The translations under genes and the position numbers were made by a program. From Stenotrophomonas nitritireducens (lineage in GTDB: Bacteria > Pseudomonadota > Gammaproteobacteria > Xanthomonadales > Xanthomonadaceae): DNA of 64,000 nucleotides. Below the pieces are notes generated by a model. The model was not told the origin of the DNA. It did not search any database and was given only the letters and a program-made list of their open reading frames with translations. How positions within the stretch are numbered: the stretch's first letter is position 1; each line of letters starts with the position of its first letter. The stretch covers positions 3,586,501 to 3,650,500 of the forward strand of contig NZ_CP016756.1 of assembly GCF_001700965.1 (NCBI RefSeq), in the 5' to 3' direction. Positions 59,670 through 64,000 of the stretch are shown in pieces.

Positions 59670-61355
59670 ATGGCAGACAATCATTACGACGCCATCGTCG
59701 TTGGCTCGGGAATCAGTGGCGGTTGGGCAGCGAAGGAGCTGACCGAGAAGGGCCTCAAGGTGCTGATGCTGGAACGCGGACGCAACATCGAGCACATCAA
59801 GGACTACGTCAATGCGATGAAGGAGCCGTGGGATTTCCCGCATCGCAACCGGCCAACCCGGGCGATGAAGGCCGACCATCCGGTACTGATGCGTGACTAC
59901 GGCCTGGCGGAGAACCTGGAAGGAATGTGGGCCGATGAAAAGGAATCGCCCTATACCGAGACCAAGCGTTTCGATTGGTTCCGTGGCTATCACGTAGGTG
60001 GTCGCTCGCTGATGTGGGGGCGGCAGAGTTATCGCCTGTCCGACCTGGATTTCCAGGCGAACCTGAAGGACGGCATCGCCACCGATTGGCCGATCCGTTA
60101 CGCCGACATCGCGCCCTGGTACGACCACGTGGAGAAGTTCGCCGGCATCGCCGGCACGCGCGAGGGACTGGACGTATTGCCGGACGGTGAGTTCCTGCCG
60201 CCGATCCCGTTGAACATCGTCGAGAAGGACGTGGCGGCGCGCATCAAGAAGGCCTTTGGTGGGACGCGCCATATGATCCACTCGCGTACCGCCAACATCA
60301 CCCAGCCCATGCCGGAGCATGGGCGTGTGAACTGCCAGTACCGCAACAAGTGCATCCTGGGCTGCCCCTTTGGTGCGTACTTCTCGACCCAGTCGGCGAC
60401 GCTGCCAGCGGCGATGAAGACCGGCAACCTGACCTTGCGGCCATTCTCGATCGTCAAGGAAGTGCTGTATGACAAGGACCGCAAGCGTGCGCGGGGCGTG
60501 GAGGTCATCGATGCCGAGACCGGGAAGACCTACCAGTACACGGCCAAGGTCATCTTCCTCAACGCCTCCTCGTTCAACTCGACCTGGCTGCTGATGAACT
60601 CGGCCACCGATGTCTGGGACGGCGGGCTGGGCTCTTCGTCCGGCGAGCTGGGGCACAACGTGATGGACCATCATTTCGGTGCCGGCGCGTCGGGCCGTGT
60701 CGAGGGTTATGAGGACAAGTACTACTTCGGTCGTCGCCCCTGCGGCTTCTACATTCCCCGTTTTCGCAACGTCGCCGCCGACAAGCGTGGCTATCTGCGT
60801 GGGTTTGGCTACCAGGGCGGCGCCAGCCGCACCGGCTGGTCGCGCGAGATCGCCGAACTGAACATCGGTGCCGACCTGAAGGATGCGTTGACCGTGCCAG
60901 GCGACTGGCGCATCGGCATGACCGGGTTCGGCGAAATGCTGCCGCACCACGACAATACGATCCGCCTGGACCCGGACCGCAAGGACAAGTGGGGGTTGCC
61001 GGTGTTGGCCATGGACGTTGCGATGCGCGCCAATGAGCTGGCCATGCGCAAGGACATGGCCGCCGATGCCGCCGAGATGCTGGAGGCCGCAGGCGTCAAG
61101 GACGTTAAGTCGCACGACAACGACTACGCCCCAGGCAAGGGCATCCACGAAATGGGGACCGCGCGCATGGGGCGTGATCGCAGCAATTCCGTACTGAACC
61201 AGCACAACCAGGTCTGGGATGCGCCCAACGTCTACGTCACCGACGGTGCCTGCATGACTTCCAGCGCCTGCGTGAATCCGTCGCTGACTTACATGGCGCT
61301 GACGGCACGGGCCGCCGACCATGCCGTACGCGAACTGAAAACGGGGAACCTGTGA
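59670..61355 (+). CDS. GMC oxidoreductase, glucoside 3-dehydrogenase catalytic subunit
   Basis: A 561-residue FAD enzyme of the GMC group. The N-terminal dinucleotide fold is DAIVVGSGISGGWAAKELTE; HVGGRSLMWGRQSYR is the GMC signature; CQYRNKCILGCPFGAYFSTQ carries clustered cysteines; GIHEMGTARMG and ACVNPSLTYMALTARAADHA hold the catalytic His/Asn pair. It has no signal peptide of its own. The downstream gene encodes the small Tat-carrying subunit that co-exports such enzymes. This set matches glucoside 3-dehydrogenases, known in Stenotrophomonas and Agrobacterium, which oxidise the C3 hydroxyl of glycosides. Electrons probably go to cytochrome c. Confidence 0.9.
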   Translation: MADNHYDAIVVGSGISGGWAAKELTEKGLKVLMLERGRNIEHIKDYVNAMKEPWDFPHRNRPTRAMKADHPVLMRDYGLAENLEGMWADEKESPYTETKRFDWFRGYHVGGRSLMWGRQSYRLSDLDFQANLKDGIATDWPIRYADIAPWYDHVEKFAGIAGTREGLDVLPDGEFLPPIPLNIVEKDVAARIKKAFGGTRHMIHSRTANITQPMPEHGRVNCQYRNKCILGCPFGAYFSTQSATLPAAMKTGNLTLRPFSIVKEVLYDKDRKRARGVEVIDAETGKTYQYTAKVIFLNASSFNSTWLLMNSATDVWDGGLGSSSGELGHNVMDHHFGAGASGRVEGYEDKYYFGRRPCGFYIPRFRNVAADKRGYLRGFGYQGGASRTGWSREIAELNIGADLKDALTVPGDWRIGMTGFGEMLPHHDNTIRLDPDRKDKWGLPVLAMDVAMRANELAMRKDMAADAAEMLEAAGVKDVKSHDNDYAPGKGIHEMGTARMGRDRSNSVLNQHNQVWDAPNVYVTDGACMTSSACVNPSLTYMALTARAADHAVRELKTGNL

Positions 61356-61930
61356 TGGACCGCCGCGAATTGCTGAAAATGATTGTCGCCGCCACCGGCG
61401 CGGCAATTATCGGCCTGCCCGCGCTCGGCCAGTCACAGTCAACGGACGCGGGGGTGAAAACCCTCTTCTCAGCTGCTGATGCAGGCATGCTGGACGAGAT
61501 TGCCGATACCATCCTGCCGCGGACCAAGACGCCGGGGGCAAAGGACGCCGGTGCCGGGCTTTTCATGGTGCAGTTTGTCAGCGACTGCTACACCTCCCGG
61601 CAACAGGAGGCGTTCCGCGCCGGCCTGGTCGATATCGACAAGCGCGCCGGTGGCCGTTTTGTATCGCTCACGCCGCAGGCCCGCACCGAACTTCTGCGCG
61701 CGCTGGATGCCGAAGCAAAAGCACACGCGGTCAAGGTGAACGAGACCGGCACCGCCCCGGAAGGCGGCGTGATGCCGCATTACTTCACGATGATCAAGCA
61801 ACTGGCGATTTTCGGTTTCTTCACCTCCAAGGTCGGCGCGACCGAAGTGCTGCAGTACGTTGCCGTGCCCGGCCGCTACGACGGTGACCTGGCGTATGTT
61901 CCCGGCACGCCCGCGTGGGGGACCAGCTGA
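61355..61930 (+). CDS. Gluconate 2-dehydrogenase subunit 3 family protein (hitch-hiker subunit)
   Basis: A 191-residue protein starting MDRRELLKMIVAATGAAIIG, a Tat signal with RRELLK. The body has AGMLDEIADTILPRTKTPGA, KDAGAGLFMVQFVSDCYTSR and TEVLQYVAVPGRYDGDLAYV, the subunit 3 pattern. It folds with the GMC subunit and carries it through the Tat pore. The start overlaps the GMC stop by one base, and its stop overlaps the next start likewise, so translation of three genes is linked. The GTG three bases earlier is the alternative start. Confidence 0.9.
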   Translation: MDRRELLKMIVAATGAAIIGLPALGQSQSTDAGVKTLFSAADAGMLDEIADTILPRTKTPGAKDAGAGLFMVQFVSDCYTSRQQEAFRAGLVDIDKRAGGRFVSLTPQARTELLRALDAEAKAHAVKVNETGTAPEGGVMPHYFTMIKQLAIFGFFTSKVGATEVLQYVAVPGRYDGDLAYVPGTPAWGTS

Positions 61931-62691
61931 TGGACCGCAACGATTGGATGATCGGCCCCGTGCGGATGGCGGCCTGCCTGTTGGCCGCAGCGCCCGCGTT
62001 CGCGCAGGCCGCCGGCGACCCCGCGCGCGACCCGAAGACGACCGAAGTGTGGACGCCCGTGCCTGCGATCGTGACCACGCCGGTGGGCGGTGCACCGTCC
62101 GACGCGATCGTGCTGTTCGATGGCAGGGATGTTTCCGCGTGGGAATCGGAGCAGGGCGGGCGCGTGCCATGGTCCGTCGCTGATGGCGCGCTCACCGTGG
62201 TTCCGGGCAGCAAGGGCATCCGCACCCGGCAGTCCTTCTGCGACATCCAGCTGCATGTGGAGTGGCGTACGCCTGTCGAAACCAAGGGTTTCGAGGGGCA
62301 GAACCGTGGCAATAGCGGCATCTTTCTGCAGTCACTGTACGAACTGCAGGTGCTCGACAGTTACAACAACGCCACCTATGCCAACGGCCAGGCCGGCTCG
62401 ATCTACAAGCAGGCGATGCCGCTGGTGAATGCCTCGCGTGCGCCGGGGCAATGGCAGAGCTACGACATCATCTGGAAGGCACCGCGTTTTTCGCAGGGCG
62501 GTGGGCTTATCTCGCCAGCGCGCATAACCGTGCTGCACAACGGCGTACTGGTACAGGATGACACCGTGCTGGCGGGCAAGACCGAGTACATTGGTGCGCC
62601 TTCGTACGCGCCACATGCATGCGCACCGCTGTACCTGCAGGAGCATGATTCCAAGGTTAGCTACCGCAACATCTGGGTGCGCGAACTGTAG
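61930..62691 (+). CDS. DUF1080 3-keto-disaccharide hydrolase-like protein
   Basis: A 253-residue exported protein. After a signal segment (RMAACLLAAAPAFAQAAGD), the DUF1080/3-keto-glycoside hydrolase domain is visible: SDAIVLFDGRDVSAWESEQG, WSVADGALTVVPGSKGIRTR, SFCDIQLHVEWRTPVE, GNSGIFLQSLYELQVLDSYN and HDSKVSYRNIWVREL. The family is a concanavalin-like sandwich. Known members hydrolyse 3-keto-glucosides, which fits the preceding dehydrogenase. The start at 61930 overlaps the upstream stop (TGATG). It is convergent with the cytochrome c gene, 9 bp apart. Confidence 0.9.
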   Translation: MDRNDWMIGPVRMAACLLAAAPAFAQAAGDPARDPKTTEVWTPVPAIVTTPVGGAPSDAIVLFDGRDVSAWESEQGGRVPWSVADGALTVVPGSKGIRTRQSFCDIQLHVEWRTPVETKGFEGQNRGNSGIFLQSLYELQVLDSYNNATYANGQAGSIYKQAMPLVNASRAPGQWQSYDIIWKAPRFSQGGGLISPARITVLHNGVLVQDDTVLAGKTEYIGAPSYAPHACAPLYLQEHDSKVSYRNIWVREL

Positions 62692-62700
62692 GCCTTGCTC

Positions 62701-63039
62701 CTACTTCGCCAGAAAGCTGGCGATGTCATCGATTTCCTGTTGCGACAGCTGGACAAAGGGCGGCATCAGTCCGCCGCCCTGCCTGATCCTGTCCTTGATC
62801 TGCGCCGGTTGCAGTCGCTTGGCTACGTCCGTAAGCGCGGGAAACGTCGGTGGAATACCTGCCCGGGTTGCGCCATGGCAGGCCACGCAATGCGTTGCAT
62901 AGAGCCGCGCACCGGCTACTGCAGGGTCGTCCTTGGTCCACGCAGTCTTCGCAAACGTGGCGCCGGATAGAACCAGCGCCACGGTGAGAATCGGTTTCAA
63001 GCCGGTGTGCAAGCGCGTTCGCAAGCGGGAATCCGTCAC
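62701..63039 (-). CDS. Small c-type cytochrome
   Basis: A 112-residue class I cytochrome c. The haem site is C51-V-A-C54-H55 in THCVACHGAT; the axial methionine is M92 in GGLMPPF. An N-terminal hydrophobic segment (LKPILTVALVLSGATFAKTA) exports it. It is likely the electron acceptor for the periplasmic GMC dehydrogenase. The stop is 9 bp from the DUF1080 stop (convergent), and its start is close to the stop of the isomerase-like gene at 63043 (3 bp), so these two share a transcript. Confidence 0.92.
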   Translation of the reverse strand: MTDSRLRTRLHTGLKPILTVALVLSGATFAKTAWTKDDPAVAGARLYATHCVACHGATRAGIPPTFPALTDVAKRLQPAQIKDRIRQGGGLMPPFVQLSQQEIDDIASFLAK

Positions 63040-63042
63040 GCG

Positions 63043-63915
63043 TCAGCGCCGTGCATCGGCGCTGGCGGAGACAGTGGAGCTGAGGTGTTCACGCAGATAG
63101 TCCGCGCCGGTCTGGATGACCTTGGCCGGCTCGCGTGGCTTGTCGTGCTCGATGATGTACCACTGCACGCCGGCCGCTGCGGCGGCAGGCAGGATCGCGT
63201 TCCAGTCCAGCACGCCTTGGCCGACTGCAGCGAAACCGCCTTCGTCTTCCGCCTGGCCTTTCGCTGCATTGTCCTTGGCATGTACCGCGAACACATGGCC
63301 GCGGAATTTGCCCAGCATCACCGCCGGGTCCAGGCCGGCACGCGCCACCCAGGCCAGGTCCAGTTCGGTCTGCAGATCCGGGCCGGCCGCTGCGAACAGC
63401 AGTTCCAGCCCCGTCCTGCCATTGAAGTCGACCAGTTCGAAGTTGTGGTTGTGGTAGGCCAGGCGCATGCCCTTGGCCCGCACCTGTTTCGCTATCTGGC
63501 CCAGTTCCTGGCCCAGTGCTGTCCAGCCCGCGGCATCGGTTGGGCGATCCTTCTCGACCAGGTAGGGCACCACCAGCGTCGTGTTGCCGATCGACCGGTT
63601 GAAGTCCACCACGCCATCCAGGCCTGTGCGCAGCTCGCCCAGTTGAACGTGCGAGGAAATGGCCTTGATCGAATAGCGGTCCAGCAGCTGCTTGAGTTCG
63701 GCAGCGCTGACGTTCTGCGTGCCAACGGTTTCCACCGCGCGCACGCCCGCGTCGTGGACGATCTTCAACTGCTGGTCGAGCGAGCCGGCGTTGCGCAGGG
63801 TGTACATCTGCACCGCGATCGGCGGTTGCGGGCCGGTGCTTTCTCGTGCGAAGGCGGGCAGGGCAACGAGGAGGAGCAGGGCGAGGGTTGCGGTTCTGCA
63901 AGCAGGGATTTTCAT
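63043..63915 (-). CDS. Exported sugar phosphate isomerase/epimerase-like TIM barrel
   Basis: A 290-residue protein with a signal peptide (KIPACRTATLALLLLVALPA ending near FARES). The barrel has PIAVQMYTLRNAGSLDQQLK, AGVRAVETVGTQ, MRLAYHNHNFELVDFNGRTG, DLAWVARAGLDPAVML, HAKDNAAKGQAEDEGGFAAV and WYIIEHDKP, the xylose-isomerase-like family. The H-N-H-N-F-E and E-H-D motifs are metal ligands. GGAGG precedes the ATG at 63915. Being periplasmic, it cannot use sugar phosphates; together with the 3-dehydrogenase module it may process 3-keto-glycosides. It is distinct from the isomerase at 58746. Confidence 0.88.
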   Translation of the reverse strand: MKIPACRTATLALLLLVALPAFARESTGPQPPIAVQMYTLRNAGSLDQQLKIVHDAGVRAVETVGTQNVSAAELKQLLDRYSIKAISSHVQLGELRTGLDGVVDFNRSIGNTTLVVPYLVEKDRPTDAAGWTALGQELGQIAKQVRAKGMRLAYHNHNFELVDFNGRTGLELLFAAAGPDLQTELDLAWVARAGLDPAVMLGKFRGHVFAVHAKDNAAKGQAEDEGGFAAVGQGVLDWNAILPAAAAAGVQWYIIEHDKPREPAKVIQTGADYLREHLSSTVSASADARR

Positions 63916-63934
63916 CAAGAGATCCTCCGGGAAT

Positions 63935-64000
63935 TCAAACGATGGCGGTCCAAGCGCGGGTCCTGGCCGATGCAATGACGTGGTCGATGATGCGTGCCGA
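63935..64000 (-). CDS. C-terminal fragment of a minus-strand gene
   Basis: The last 21 codons of a minus-strand frame (SARIIDHVIASARTRAWTAI then V, stop TGA) enter from the right edge of the window. Too short to identify. It lies 19 bp upstream of the isomerase-like gene on the same strand, so it likely belongs to the same operon. Confidence 0.5.
   Translation of the reverse strand, partial: SARIIDHVIASARTRAWTAIV

Overview
The window looks like a chromosomal segment of a Stenotrophomonas-type member of the Xanthomonadaceae. The reasons are the high-GC codon use, the many TonB-dependent receptors, the fused aspartokinase/diaminopimelate decarboxylase, the Xanthomonadaceae-type MurL/MurD2 pair, a suf operon with its own Rrf2 regulator, and many GTAG-ended palindromes resembling the SMAG repeats described from S. 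maltophilia. I see no phage, plasmid, insertion sequence, rRNA or tRNA. Gene order is ordinary; the unusual layer is the intergenic DNA, which is packed with at least four palindrome families and with period-6 tandem arrays.

Layout. 1-909: the tail of a possible 3-hydroxybutyrate oligomer hydrolase and a HutD/Ves protein. 1110-13907: an iron-acquisition block, all on the minus strand. It holds a PepSY/DUF2271/DUF4198/ApbE/flavoreductase operon, two catecholate-type TonB receptors each preceded by a small one-helix protein and a Fur-like box, PiuC and a Sel1 protein. 14135-21057: a suf Fe-S assembly operon (sufR-B-lprI-like-C-D-S) followed by a GNAT and a Rieske protein. 21709-25723: a SET-domain protein, an H1-tailed HU-like protein, OsmC and small envelope proteins. 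25822-29996: an exported amidohydrolase and a TonB receptor. 30007-36109: repeats, a VOC protein with a neighbouring VOC fragment, a lipoprotein, and three PhzF paralogues with an SGNH-like and a tautomerase-like gene. 36560-42012: lysAC, murL and murD2, which handle amino acids of the peptidoglycan stem. 42214-44493: a dienelactone-hydrolase-like protein, an HhH protein and IspB. 44686-57525: a maltose/maltodextrin system (two GH13 enzymes, a GH97 enzyme, a TonB receptor, an MFS carrier, a LacI regulator) linked by three copies of one operator-like palindrome. 57775-58332: ssb. 58746-63915: an exported glycoside 3-dehydrogenase module (two TIM-barrel isomerase-like proteins, GMC oxidoreductase, Tat hitch-hiker subunit, DUF1080 3-keto-glycoside hydrolase-like protein, cytochrome c) behind its own perfect operator-like palindrome.

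The strongest second-look items are these. (1) Hexamer-periodic arrays (about 9 to 31 units) sit at four places, always on the same side of a REP-like hairpin. (2) A REP-like palindrome is read in frame inside murL. (3) The glycoside-3-oxidation module has its own operator. (4) Three tandem phzF genes, one with a hexamer array just upstream of its start. (5) A SET methyltransferase lies close to a lysine-tailed HU-like protein. All functional statements are inferred by reading the sequence; no database search was run.
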